NCBI GenBank assembly: GCA_038373885.1
Contig: JAWZYV010013552.1
Span: 372,001-436,000, forward strand
Direction: 5' to 3'
Origin: Cheiracanthium punctorium
Lineage: Eukaryota > Arthropoda > Arachnida > Araneae > Cheiracanthiidae
DNA length: 64,000 nucleotides
Numbering within the stretch: the stretch's first letter is position 1; every line of letters starts with the position of its first letter. Under the pieces are notes generated by a model that was not told the DNA's origin, searched no databases, and saw nothing but the letters and a program-made list of their open reading frames with translations. Position numbers and translations under genes: made by a program. Positions 11,487 to 23,193 of this stretch are shown piece after piece.

Positions 11487-12507
11487 TCCTTATAAATAAA
11501 AATGAAATTCTGTTTGTTTGTTTGTTTGTTTGTTTGTTTATTTGTTTGTTTGTTTGTTTGTGGATTTGAGTTGTATACAAATCCACAAAAATGGACCTAT
11601 CAGCCTGAAATTTTGCACAGATATGTAAAATAATATAGAATAAATGATAGTCCACTTTAAAACTTTGAAAGTCCACCCGTTCCCGGAATTTAAGAGATTT
11701 TTTATGTTCTCCACGCAAAAAGCTTTCCGTAATTGTAACCCCTGTAGTGAAAAAAGTGTGAAATAAGGATCGTGGTTGCCATGTGTGGCGATTTTGCCGA
11801 ATAAAATGTTTTAAATTCTCAAAGTAAAAATAAAAGAATAATAATGATTTTTTTTTGTTAGTTTATATTCGTAAGGTTATTTTTTTAAAATTATAATATC
11901 GTGTGCATGGGAAATCGGAGCAGGAATGAAATGTTTTATACGCAAAACAATAAGAATTGAAGATTTCCGAGGCTAATATGTTAAAATTTTTTAGTTTGGC
12001 GAAAAAATAAAATGGCTCAAATGCCGAGAAAGTGAATTCTAGCGGTTTGCACTGTTTCCGGCTTGGAATTTACTGAGAGCTTAAGGAAACGGATTTTTGA
12101 AAACAAGTGCAAAGGTTTTATTAGAATACAGCATTAAATTTTAATGATCCGTGCGGAAATAATGCAGTTATTAAGGGATTTCAAGCGATCTATCTTCAGC
12201 ATTCTCGCCAATTGAGTGCATTGATTTTAGTTGGGGGAATTCCGCCAAATTTCAGATAATTGAAATCTTCGCATATAGTACATCGGAGTAACGATGAATA
12301 AAACATGTTATAGTTGATAATTTAAAAAATGAGGCTGTATTAAGGGATTCCACTTTTCAAAAAAATGCCTGGCGGTCGCACCATTTCCCATTTTGATTGC
12401 TGCTAAGTCAATGCTTCGAATGATTCCCTGAAAAAACTCTTGCAAAATGGCGTATATTGGCACTTTGGCGAGGCTTAGATTTGAAACTGGATTTTATTTG
12501 AGACTGG
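11487..12507 (+). mobile_element. Helitron-like module H2, copy a
   Basis: Starts A|TCCTTATAAATAAAAATG followed by a (GTTT)n tract at ~11511-11560, a typical arthropod Helitron 5' end. It ends GAGACTGG|T, fitting the CTRR-T rule, although I see no clear subterminal hairpin. It matches 13419-14407 over its whole length in direct orientation, by eye above 90 percent identity. Shared marks include CAGCCTGAAATTTT, CCACCCGTTCCCGGAATTT and CTGCTAAGTCAATGCTTCG. There is no protein coding. Confidence 0.6.
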
Positions 12508-12509
12508 TA

Positions 12510-13418
12510 TCTATATTAATAAAACAATGTGTGTAAACTGTTTGTTTGTCTGTGTCTCGCGTAGCTCGCAAACGGGTGATCGTAGACCTACCAATTTTTG
12601 AACGGAAATTCTCCATGACAGGTCCCGACACACCTCGAAGCGATTTTTTCAAAATTCGAACTATTTTAGGAAATATCGATAAAAACGTATCGCAAAAGGC
12701 TAATTTTTGCTTTCCGCCATTTCGTAATTGTAACCACACAGTGCATTAAGCGACAATTAAGCTTATCTAGGTTGCCACATTCGGCAGTTCATTAAATGAT
12801 TCAGACTCTTGAAGTAAAAATAAAAGAATAACGATTTTTTTTTATTTTGACTAGATTATTTGTAAGGTTGTTTTTAAATTAAAATATCGTGTGCATGTGA
12901 AATCAGAGCGGGAATGAAATGATTTATACTCAAAAGAAAAATAGAATTTGGAAATTTTCCGAAAATAAATGTGCAACTTTTTAATTGGGCGAAAAATAAA
13001 AGGGGTTGATGTGCGATTTTGAGGAGGATTCTAACGCTTGGCGCTATTTATCGTAATTTAATAGTCTGCTATTTGGGTTATGAATACACCTGCGTATAAG
13101 TTGTTGAAATTTTCATTCAGTTGGAATTGTGCATTTTTCTGAGCAGCTTTATTGCATCTATTTCTAATATATTACATCCAGAAAAAAGGATGTTAGAAAT
13201 ATCAATTTTAATTTTGTTTAATCACACTCATGAATAATGATACACTTTCCAACTTAATAAAATAAGGAACGAAAATAGGGAAGACCTATGGATTATAACT
13301 CTTTTTATATATAGCACTTTAGTGCGTATTTAAAATCTGAAAGTGTGTCAGATTTTCTATGATTCTAGCGCTTGGCGCAATTTAATGAGAGGGTATTTTT
13401 AAAAACAAGCGTAGGTTA
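12510..13418 (+). mobile_element. Helitron-like module H3, truncated
   Basis: Begins A|TCTATATTAATAAAACAATG two bases after the end of H2a. It shares a body with H2 (AAAATATCGTGTGCATGTGA and AATAAAAGAATAA) but is diverged. Its 13205-13360 part matches the block upstream of the helicase remnant in the 30-33 kb Helitron (TTTAGTGCGTATTTAAAATC, then TGAAAGTGT). It stops where H2b starts, consistent with H2b having inserted into it. Confidence 0.5.
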
Positions 13419-14407
13419 TCTTATAAATAAAAATGAAATTCTGTTTGTCAATTTGTTGATTTGGGTAGTATACAATTCCACAAAAATGGACCTGTCAGCC
13501 TGAAATTTTACACAGATATATGTAAAATAATATAGAATAAATTATAGTCCACTTTAAAACTTTGAAAGTCCACCCGTTCCCGGAATTTAAGAGATTTTTT
13601 ATGTTCTCCACGCAGAAAGCTTTATGTAATTGTAACCCCTGTAGTGAAAGTGTGAAATAAGCATCTTGGTTGCCATGTGTGGCGATTTTGCCGAATAAAA
13701 TGTTTTAAATTCTTAAAGTGAAAATAAAAGAATAATAATGATTTTTTTAGTTTATATTTGTAAGGTTATTTTTTTAATTATAATATCGTGTGCGCATAAG
13801 AAATGAGAGCAGGAATGAAATGTTTTATACGCAAAACAATGAGGATCGAAGATTTCCGAGACTAATATGTAAATTTTTTTAGTTTGGCGAAAAATAAAAT
13901 GGCTGATAGGCCGATTTTTAGAAAGTGAGTTCTAGCGGTTTGCACAGTTTTAGGCGTTTTGGCGCAATTTACTGAGAGCTTAAGGGAATAGCATTTTTGA
14001 AAACAAGTGTATAGGTTTTCTTAGAATACAGCATTAAATTTTAACTATCCGTGCAGAAATAATGCAGTTATTAGGGCATTTCAAGCGATGTAGCTTCAGA
14101 ATTCTCGCCAATTGAGTACATTGATTTAACTTGGGGGAAATCCGTCAAATTTCAGAAAATTGAAATCTTCGCATTTAGTACATCGAGGTAACGATGAATA
14201 AAACATGTTATAGTTGATAATTTAAAAAATGAGGCTGTATTAAGGGATTCCACTTTTCAAAAAAATGTCTGGCAATCGAACCATTTCCCATTTTGATTGC
14301 TGCTAAGTCAATGCTTCGAATGATTCCCTGAAAAAACTCTTGCAAAATGGCGTATGCTGGCACTTTGGCGAGGCTTAGATTTGAAACTGGATTTTACTTG
14401 AGACTGG
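13419..14407 (+). mobile_element. Helitron-like module H2, copy b
   Basis: Starts A|TCTTATAAATAAAAATG and ends GAGACTGG|T. Collinear with H2a but with a much shorter (GTTT) tract, which accounts for part of the length difference (989 against 1021 bp). Non-coding. Confidence 0.6.
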
Positions 14408-14416
14408 TATATATAA

Positions 14417-15400
14417 TAAGACTGGTGATAGATAAAAATGAATGTTGGTATGTGTGTAGGAGGTTGAAAAACTCAGCACCGTTTCACCGATTACCATGAA
14501 ATTTGGTTCACCTAAGTCTTTTATCATGGAGAAGGTTTTTATGCTATACGTTTTCCTCTAACTTGCCACTAGGTGGCGCAGCAGAACGTCGAATTCTATT
14601 CCGTTTAGCCGTTTGCTATGCGAATATCGTCCAACCCATTTCGATGAAATTTGGTACACGCGGATATTAGAACACGGAGAATATTTTTCACTATCCATTT
14701 TGCTGTAACTTGCCGTTAAATGGCACTGCAACGCATCAACCTCTATACCGTTCGACTGATCGGCATAAAATTTTTTATACTTACACATTTGAGCACAAAA
14801 AATATATTCTAACTGTGTTCCTTTTGATGTTACTCACCATTAGATGGCACTGCAATGCATTATTGTTTTAACTCGGCACTAGATGACCCTGCAGCAGGCC
14901 AAATTCCTGACCATTCAAACGGTCGCTATGAAAATCAGTATACATAGCTATTTCAACAATGAGAATATTTTGGCGTTATCTATTTTGCTACAACTCGCCA
15001 CTTGACGGCGCTGTAGCAAATCATTACTTTAATTAATCACTAGATGGTTAACTGACCACTAGATGGTAACTGATTGCTATGAAAATAGGTATACATAGAT
15101 ATTTGAACACGGGGATGAGTTTGGCGCTATCCATTTTCCTATAACTTGCCACTCGATGTTGCGTCCACACATGAACTTCAGGACTATTCAGCCGATCGTC
15201 ATGAAAATTCGTATACATCGATATCTGAATGCGAAGAATATTTTCGCCATATCCGTTTTGCTAAAACTCGCCACTAGATTGCGCTACGTCGCATCGCCTT
15301 CTGCACCGTACAAACGATTGCCTTGAAATTCGGTATGCATGATTATTGAACACAATATAACGCGATATCAATTTTGCTATATCTGTTTATTACAATGAAT
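14417..15400 (+). repeat. Minisatellite after a Helitron-like 5' end
   Basis: GATAGATAAAAATGAATGTTG resembles another Helitron 5' start. About eight degenerate units of 37-145 bp follow, marked by a CACTAGATGGCGCTGCA-like core at 14567, 14713, 14839, 14876, 14999, ~15050, 15149 and 15269. Each is followed by GATYGYYATGAAATTYGGTA and ATTTGAACACGGAGAATATT-like text. Such arrays are common near Helitron ends. The 14558-14788 minus ORF only reads through units. Confidence 0.55.
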
Positions 15401-17845
15401 AATATTGAATAAAATTTCTCCCCCTCGAGATTTCTACAGTAGTCATTTTTCATGATTTCCTTTACAAAAGAAATCGACATTCATCATCTTACTGCACAAA
15501 TGAATATTCTTTATAAAGTTATCACAACATTAAATAAACTCATTAACATCTTTTAAAAATGAATTTTTAAAAGGCTCACTTCTAAATATTTTACTTAGTT
15601 TTCCAATGTACAAAGTATGTAGCTGGCTATAAACATTCCCTTTTTAAAAAGTATAGTTTATTCATCTTATCTCAATTATAAAATAAAACCTTCAACCTTT
15701 AAAAAATTTAGCACAAAAAATATTTAGCGTTTTAAAATTATTTTTCAGTATCTCTCCACTTAATTTTATTTTCTTATTTTGGCATCATTAAAAACTTTTT
15801 TTTTTTTTTTGCACTTTAAGAAAACAAAGAATAAATTCTGGTGTAACTTTTTAAGGCTTCTATAAATGCATCCTTACAGGCGCAAAACGGCTTGTTTTGA
15901 GTTATAAATACAAGAAGTTCTTTTGAAAATCTTTTATAACGAAAATAGAAAGTTGAGTTAATTAGAAGGGTAGATAATTGAATAAAGGGTTTTTTTCTTA
16001 ACTTTTAAAATAAAGAATATGCTTAAGTAGTGCGAAGTTAATTTCTAATTATATGTAAAGCACGACCTATTAAGAAACCGCTGTAAATTAAAAACTGTTG
16101 ATTTTTTTTTACGTTGCATAAATACTCGAACGTGTAGGTTGCGTTTCAAAAGCAGTTTAATCTGAATTGTGGAAAAGAAACCCATTTCTTTTGACGATCT
16201 AATTTCATGAGAAAAATAAATTGAAATACTTGTTTTTCGCTCGGTGGGTGTGAAGTCTACTTTAGCTAAAACCAGTATGGATAATATTTTAAATGACAGT
16301 TTCGTTCTTTTCCTTAATTTTTTAACGTAGGATTACATTCTTCCTTAACGGTCCTATGAAAAAAAGAACGAAAGGAAAAAAAACCTTTTTAGATGTTGTT
16401 GTAAGTTAGGGTTACTTTAAAATATGTTTTCGCGCGATTTTTCATGTTGCTACAAGAATCAATTTCAAACACGGTACATTTTTAAAAAATTCAGGAAAAA
16501 TTCGGCAATATTAGTCGCGTGATATTAATGCCGAAATTCGAATTATTTCAGAAGATATTAACATAAAAAAAAACTGAAGATAAAGCATAACAGTTGCCGT
16601 GCTTGGCATTTTTTGACAACATAAAATAATCTAGGTTATTAAATAAGGAATAGAGAAACGCCCACTCATAAAAAAAATTAAATAATCTTCATTTGTCATT
16701 TTCAATCAAAATATCGTCTGCATGCGAAAACAGGAGGGGGGGATTAATTGTTTTGGATAAAAAGTAAGAGTTTACTATAACAAAATTTGGGGGTGGGGGG
16801 AAAGAAAGAACGATTTTTGTTGTTGTTGTTGTTTGTTTGTTACAAAATTTCTCATAGTTGATTGCCCTTAGATCAATTTAATCTTAATTTTGAATTATAA
16901 AGCAGCAGAGTATCTGAGTGTATTTTTTCCCAATTGTGCTCAAAGTTTAATGCACCCACATCCATGACCGTCAAGTAGTAGAATTTTATTTTTGAATTTA
17001 TACCGACATTGAGCACCCATTAAGTTTCTCTGTGGGTTCCAAGTACCCATGTGGCTAAAAATGATTAAATTAATTTCATATTCTGAAGAAAACAGCTATT
17101 TTTTTAACATTTCGGAGTCTTTCTTCCACGTGTTCCTTCTTCTCCTTAAAAGTAACTGAAATTGTTTCTAGAATTTTTGTGGGTGCTACACGCGCACGTG
17201 ATTTTTTTTTTTTTTTTCTGTAGATGCTTGTGCTCCGGAGTACCCACACAGTTGGTGCTCTTGTACAATATATATACCCAATTTCAGACTTTTGCACAAG
17301 AATAAAGTGGCTGGTTTGCCACATTTAGCGGTTTTAAACAGGTACAGTTTAAAGATTGTTGTTTAAAAAAAATAGGCAACCATAGCTAATCTTGCGTTAA
17401 TAAATCCCGTTGTAGTTCCGACAAAAGAGACGGCCTCTTTTTTTTCGGGGGGGGGGGGCAAAAAGGCTTGAAGTTGAAAATTGCAAAAGAAAAAAGTTCT
17501 CTAAAAATCGTGAAATTGTTTTTTCAGATTTTTACTGTAGCTATAGGACTCGTTCTCTATGAATGTAAAAATTGCAAACAAATTGGCTTAACTCTGCTCA
17601 CAGCTTCGTGTACAAACTTTCAGGGAATGTAGACAACATCGTTAGGAGCCATAATTACACAGGTAAGCATTGACGGAAATCTATAAGAATCTATAAGAAC
17701 TCTACTCGAGTTCTGAAGATCGGCACGTGTGGGTTTCTTATAACAGCAGCCAACTTTTACGTATTTTCTCTGAATGGGATCAACCAAAACTTCTAAACAG
17801 TTTTATATTTTACTTTAAAAACTACTAGCTTACTACTAACAAATA
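15401..17845. other. No recognisable gene; Helitron scrap at 16.6 kb
   Basis: AT-rich, mostly unique. About 16590-16760 repeats the Helitron body phrase AAAATATCGTCTGCATGCG, so it is probably an old H2/H3 relative. G-runs lie at ~16733-16742, 16788-16800 and 17446-17458, and a T-run at 17201-17218. Confidence 0.45.
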
Positions 17846-17847
17846 TA

Positions 17848-18024
17848 TGCAGTCAAACCTCGTTAAGGCAAAAATGCTGAACACGATATTTCTCTTAAAA
17901 CAAGGGGAAGAAGTTTTCCAATCACGTCTTGCCTTTTGCTGTTTTATCGGACTAATACGAATTTCTGTTAGTACGAAAAGATACCTGCTACCCTTCGACT
18001 TCGTCTTAGTGAGGTTTGACCGAA
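17848..18024. mobile_element. Pogo/Tigger-type MITE, 177 bp
   Basis: TA on both sides. The left end TGCAGTCAAACCTCGTTAAG pairs with CTTAGTGAGGTTTGACCGAA at the right. CAGTCAAACCTCG-like termini and TA targets are typical of pogo/Tigger MITEs. Opposing short ORFs in this stretch are shadows of the inverted structure. Confidence 0.7.
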
Positions 18025-18029
18025 TATAT

Positions 18030-19485
18030 ATTGGTAAACAACCTCCTGAAAAAAAGCGTAAAAGTTGGTAGCTATGACAATGAGAAATCCGCACGTACCG
18101 AACTTGATAACTCGCGTACAGGGCCACCTATCGATTTTCGTCCATGCTCTTCTCTGTAACTACGTTTCCTAACGATGTTGCCTACCTCCCATTTATGTTT
18201 GTACACGAAGTTCTGCGACACCCGTATACGTCGATGTACATACGTAATAAAATACATACTGGCATAAAAGATCAAAATTTTAAAATGCCGATACATAAAA
18301 ATAAAGAGAAATACAGACTACAGATATATTAAAATAGCACACTAAGTCAGTAAACATGATTCATCAAAACGAAAATTATGTTGAAGTATATCAAGACTTA
18401 AATCAACTTTAACATGTTTTTAACAACAAGAACAAAAAAAAGTTTCTTAATTTTTATACCTTCTCAAATTTTTCGGTAGATTTTTCTAAAATTCAATTTA
18501 AAAAAGAAAATGAGCTCTTAAAATCATTAAAAAAAACTGTCTCATGTAGAAGAAAAAACTCTGTGAAAAAAAAGAGACAAAAAGTGATTGCTACAAATAC
18601 CTAATTAGTTTTTTGCAATACTATCGCTAAAAATGCATAAAATAATTTTTAAAAACTCTCATGTTCGATAATTAGAATTATTAGAAAAGAATACTAGCTC
18701 TCCGTGTAACTATGAATTTTTGCTGAAGAAAAAGTGCTTGTTTTTTCTGTCCGATATTTTAATTCTCTTTGGAAAAATATTCGAAGAATAACATGAATTG
18801 CAATCACTGTTTCACATAATTAATTTTTTTAAGCAGGCATTTCAAGTTCTTTTATAGTGTAATATTGAATAAAATGGCAGTTTTATGCCTGCACACACAA
18901 AAGCAGTAGAATTATATGTTTTTATTGGAACTCATTAAAATGTGATAGCTAAAAATAATTTCGATAATCAGTCGGCATTGCCTCATTAAATATTTTAAAA
19001 ATTGTTTTATTACGGGAGAAACTATTAAAAATCAAATGCTTCCAATTTATCTTCGCTGAGTTTTTATTATTTTTATCATCTTATCTTTTGCAATAGATTC
19101 ATATTATGTCTACAGGGTCATAAGTAGATGTAGGGTACATAATAATGATTAAGAAACGCATAGCAATGACGGTTCGTAAACGTTGTTTTCCTACACAGGT
19201 TAGTAATCAGTCAACAAAATGTGATGAAGTGTCAGTTTCTAGAGATTCCTTTATCAAATGTTATAACGAATGGTTAATTTTTCGACAGTTATAGCATCCA
19301 AAATGAGATCCAATTTTTACTGATCAGTTTTATTTCAATATTTTTCACATAAAAAAATAATTAAATTAGGCAAAGCGGGATAGGAAATTTAACTAACACT
19401 TCAAAACTTTTTATGGGGTGATCGTTAGCCAGTGTGTGAAAGTAACGTCTCTGAACCCGCATTTCTATATAATTATGAATCCTTT
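18030..19485. other. No recognisable gene
   Basis: AT-rich unique sequence without domains, RNA genes or clear repeats. Confidence 0.5.
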
Positions 19486-19489
19486 TTAA

Positions 19490-19769
19490 CCCTTTGAATC
19501 ATCAACCATCACATCAATATAGACGACCAATGGATAAGACTGCCTAACGCTGAAAAGGTGCAGCCGTGGCAGCCAAATGTGTCAGAAATATTTTTGAGCT
19601 CTTGTGGCGCCAGATGGGCTATTCGATCGCCCTGTTGTTAGTAGTTAATTGGATCGATGGCAACAGCTGCACTTTTTCGGATTTGGGATCATTTAACCAG
19701 ATTTTTTTGCGACTAGCAGTGAAAGCACTGAAATAAGGTATTTATTGGCACAACCGCCGCGTCGAAAGG
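19490..19769. mobile_element. piggyBac-like MITE, copy 1
   Basis: Flanked by TTAA (19486-19489) and TTGA (19770-19773). Ends CCCTTTGAATC and GTCGAAAGG form a short TIR. The interior shares GCTGAAAAGGTGCAGCC, GGCGCCAGATGGGCTATTCG and GGATCGATGGCAACAGCTGC with 29.56 kb (partly inverted order), and the last phrase also with 25.3 and 36.8 kb. TTAA targets with CCCTTT ends point to piggyBac mobilisation. Confidence 0.6.
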
Positions 19770-19773
19770 TTGA

Positions 19774-21474
19774 GCGTTTTACTTTCTCTAAAATTTTGTA
19801 GGTGTATTTTTAAGGCACTGTAAAATAAATGGTAGAGAACTAGAGAATATATCCGTAGTGACTGGCTGAAAATGTGAAAAGATGACTATTTTCACTTTCT
19901 TTAAATTTGAAACTTAAATGTCATTACCTAGCCAGAATTACATATTTCTGACTTTTTATGATAGGAAGTTAATTTTATAATAATTTGGTATCAATGTGCC
20001 GAGAAAATAATTATTAAGTGCGTAATTGGCTAAAATTGTGAAAAATCACGAATATTCAAAATGTTTTAGCGTTTTAAATTCAGCGGCGTGCACCCTATTT
20101 CCATTGTCGAAAATGAGAAACCAAATTCAGCTTACCATGGACATCTTACTAAAGGCAATGGCCCGAAAATTCAAGAAAATTCAGATATGATCTACTTGTA
20201 AATATTTTCTATAGTAGGAAGTACTATTTTGCCACGCCCCCCAATGTTACATATCAATTTATGCCAATGTCAGTTATGTGCGCGATACTTCCATTGACGA
20301 AAATAAGATTTTTTTTAATCTACCAACAATAATAGCTACAACCGTTTCTTCTCTGGTCTACCTTTCGTTAAAAACATGAATGTTAAGTTGGGAATTTCAC
20401 CTTACGGACTAATAAAAGATGATGTTTTATGCTTTTAAACTATGGAAAATCGATGTTCGGAGGGAAAAAACTGAAAAATATTTTTGGAAATGCCTGCGAA
20501 ATAACATACACAAAGGAGAAAAAATACTTTCATTCTAAATTCCATTTAACAAATTCGAGAAAAAAAACTCTTTTTAAATTACAAAGTTTTAGAACGCACG
20601 AGGATTAACATTTTTCTCAGCTTTCCAGAAACCAACCAACAAGAAATCTCAGAAAATTAAATTGAGCAGAGATTATTAAAAAGCCTATAAAATAAACACA
20701 AAATGCACATTAAATAAAGGAAGAGAGAGGAAAAAAACTTCATCAGTAATGCATGAGTGGGGGTAAAAAGATCTACTCTTAGCTCAAAAATCTTGAAGGT
20801 AAACATTATTTTATAATCTGGTAAACATTTTTCAAAATGGAGGCTTTTAAATTAAAAAGAAAAAATTCGCTGTTTAAATATTTAAACAGAATATTTTAGT
20901 ATAAAAACAGATCTTTAAGAACTTGGAAATAGGAAGAATTTTAAAATAGTTTAATGTACCATTCTGCTCCCTTGACGAAGTTCTAAGAAATTTAAAGAGA
21001 CGGAAGAGGTTCATAAATTTTCAAATACGTCAGTCACTAAGACATTATTTGAATATTTTACAGCATTTTTATGTATTTAAAAAAAAAACTTGTGCAAAAT
21101 ATTTATGATATAAATGTAAAAGAGGGCATAGTTTTCAGTCCTCACCAGATTCGTTTAATAAGAAAAAAATAATTGACAATAATTTCATGAAATTCTTCAA
21201 ATTTTTTCGGTGGAATGATAGAGGGAGAAAGAAAAACAAGCCATGAAAGAATTTTGAATTGAATTTTGATTGAATTCACATAGTAAAACAAACATTAAAC
21301 AAGTATTTGATAACTGCACTGAAACAGCTCCAGTCAAATTTTATAAAAATCTTTTGGACTGCTAAGGCAAAATATGAATCAGCACTATTTCTCAGAAAAC
21401 ACAGTTAACTTATTTATCGATCATTTTCAATCATTTATCGAGTCTAGCAGTTTATATCGAAAGAAAGGAATGTT

Positions 21475-21477
<3 letters not shown>
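19774..21477. other. No recognisable gene
   Basis: AT-rich, unique by eye. No domains or RNA genes. Confidence 0.5.

Positions 21478-21551
<74 letters not shown>
21478..21551. repeat. (TA)n microsatellite
   Basis: About 36 uninterrupted TA dinucleotides. The ORF reading Ile-Tyr repeats across it is an artefact. Confidence 0.95.
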
Positions 21552-21555
<4 letters not shown>

Positions 21556-21877
21556 TTTTTTCGATTAAATTGAAATGTGTGTGCGGTGGCGCCTGATGAT
21601 AGAGCACACCATTTCAATTATCCTTTCCATATCCGACTCTTGTGGATACATGTGATTAGGCTTAAAAGCCCACCTTGTCTCATTTGGCGCTTTACATCCA
21701 ATTTATCCACTCTTTCATTGCCTTAGAAGGCTATATTTAAATACTTTATTCGGTGTAAGCTCGTTAATTGGCACCATGTGCTATCTGCTTTTTTATTTTT
21801 ATTTTTTTCACTTTATCAATGGATTATCTTGGGATTTCACATTACGTAAGTTAGCTATTCTATATTATATATATATA
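21552..21877. other. No gene; weak tRNA-like words
   Basis: GGTGGCGCCTGATGATAGAGC near 21583 recalls a tRNA A-box region, but no B box follows at tRNA spacing. Otherwise unremarkable. Confidence 0.35.
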
Positions 21878-22096
21878 CTAGCTGACCCGGCAAACGTTGT
21901 TTTGCCATATAAATTATTCCTAAGATTATTTTAGTAGAAAGAAATGATTAACTTATTTTAAGTTTGTGAGGATGTGGTATATGAGTGGAAGAGGCATGGA
22001 GCGCTGTGAACGATGCTGGAATATAAAAATAACACAATACCAAACATTTATATTTTTAATTCATTGTAATTTATTCTTTAAATTTATATATATCGC

Positions 22097-22266
22097 CAGA
22101 GGCGTAGCCACGGGGGGTTATGGGGGTCATAACCCCCCCCCCCATTGAGGAATTTTTCGCCATACAAAATGTATATTCTTCACTCCCTTATCACACACAT
22201 GTATGCATATATGTGAGTTGCAGTAGTCGTAACCCCCCGCATGAAAAATTTCTGGCTACGCCCCTG
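22097..22266. mobile_element. hAT-type MITE (CAGGGGCGTAGCCA), inside left Helitron
   Basis: Ends CAGAGGCGTAGCCA and GGCTACGCCCCTG with flanks TATATCGC and TATATCGA (7 of 8). G-rich and C-rich arms surround a centre that includes ACAAAATGTATATTCTTCAC. The same element sits at the same place in the right Helitron, so it was present before the Helitron copied. Confidence 0.8.
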
Positions 22267-22314
22267 TATATCGATACAATATTTTTACTAAAAAATCTGG
22301 AGTGACTCCACTCG

Positions 22315-22971
22315 ACTTTCCAAACACTTACGATTAAGATCATTACCAAGCATTTAAATAAATTTTAATTGATGAATAATTCAAACATATATACCAAATT
22401 GAAACTCAATCGAATGCACCGTTTAAACGCTTGCGCACTTTCAAGAATTTCACCCCATATTCCATTATGCTATAATATAAAAGAAATTTTGTCGTAGCCC
22501 TGTAGAAAAAAACTATAAGACTTATACACACCAAAATCAATACCGGTCTTAAGATGGTGATTTATAACATATATACCCAATTTCAGCTCAATCGAAGGTA
22601 CCATTTAAACGCTAGCGCACTTTCAAGAATTTCCCCCGATAGGCCATAATGTAAGAGAAATCTCTGTCATAGCCCTGTAGAAAAACTATAAGTCCTATAC
22701 ACAACAAAATCAATACCGGTCTTGCGACGGTGGTTTATGACATATATATCCAATTTGAGCTCAATCGAATGCTCCGTTCAGGAGCTATCGTGTTCACTCA
22801 CATACACACAAACACACACACACACACATACACACATACATACATACATACGTAAAAATAGCATAAATGGATTCAGAAGCCCTCAAAACGTGTAAAAACA
22901 CCAAAATCTCGAAGTCGAATTTTTTCATGATTACAATACTTTCCTTACAACATGGTACATGTTCGGAAAGT
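22315..22971 (-). repeat. R1 repeat, two tandem units, inside left Helitron
   Basis: Ends ACTTTCC (left) and GTTCGGAAAGT (right). Two ~175-bp units, each with CCTGTAGAAAAA and AATCAATACCGGTCTT on the plus strand, lie between a flank holding CATTTAAATAAATTTTAATT and the ACACACATACATACA stretch. The right Helitron copy has three units, giving nearly the whole length difference (657 against 831 bp). Confidence 0.75.
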
Positions 22972-23019
22972 AAAAATAATATCAATCCCTTAACGCAATA
23001 GAGTATACAATATTTTGTG

Positions 23020-23193
23020 TTATCCTATCTTTAGATAACACAAACAAACTGGATGCCCACTGTATGGTTTGCCCACTCGAGAGCATGCCACGTATAACTG
23101 TCCGTGTGAAAAACATGGTGTGCTCAAATCTAATCCACAAACAGACATAGTTTGGCCTTGAGACTTATTGATAGTCATTCCATAAAAAATTTT
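23020..23193 (-). pseudogene. Helitron PIF1-type helicase C-terminus
   Basis: Minus-strand translation reads [28 protein letters not shown] and [12 protein letters not shown]. These match the last conserved helicase motifs of Helitron RepHel proteins (TINKSQGQT and YVACSRVG). It ends at a stop after YLKIG. Only about 57 codons remain, in front of a C-run, so it is a leftover of the autonomous parent and not a functional helicase. Confidence 0.85.

Noticed and set aside
21374..21568. ORF with Ile-Tyr repeats
   Set aside because: Produced by translating the (TA)n microsatellite.
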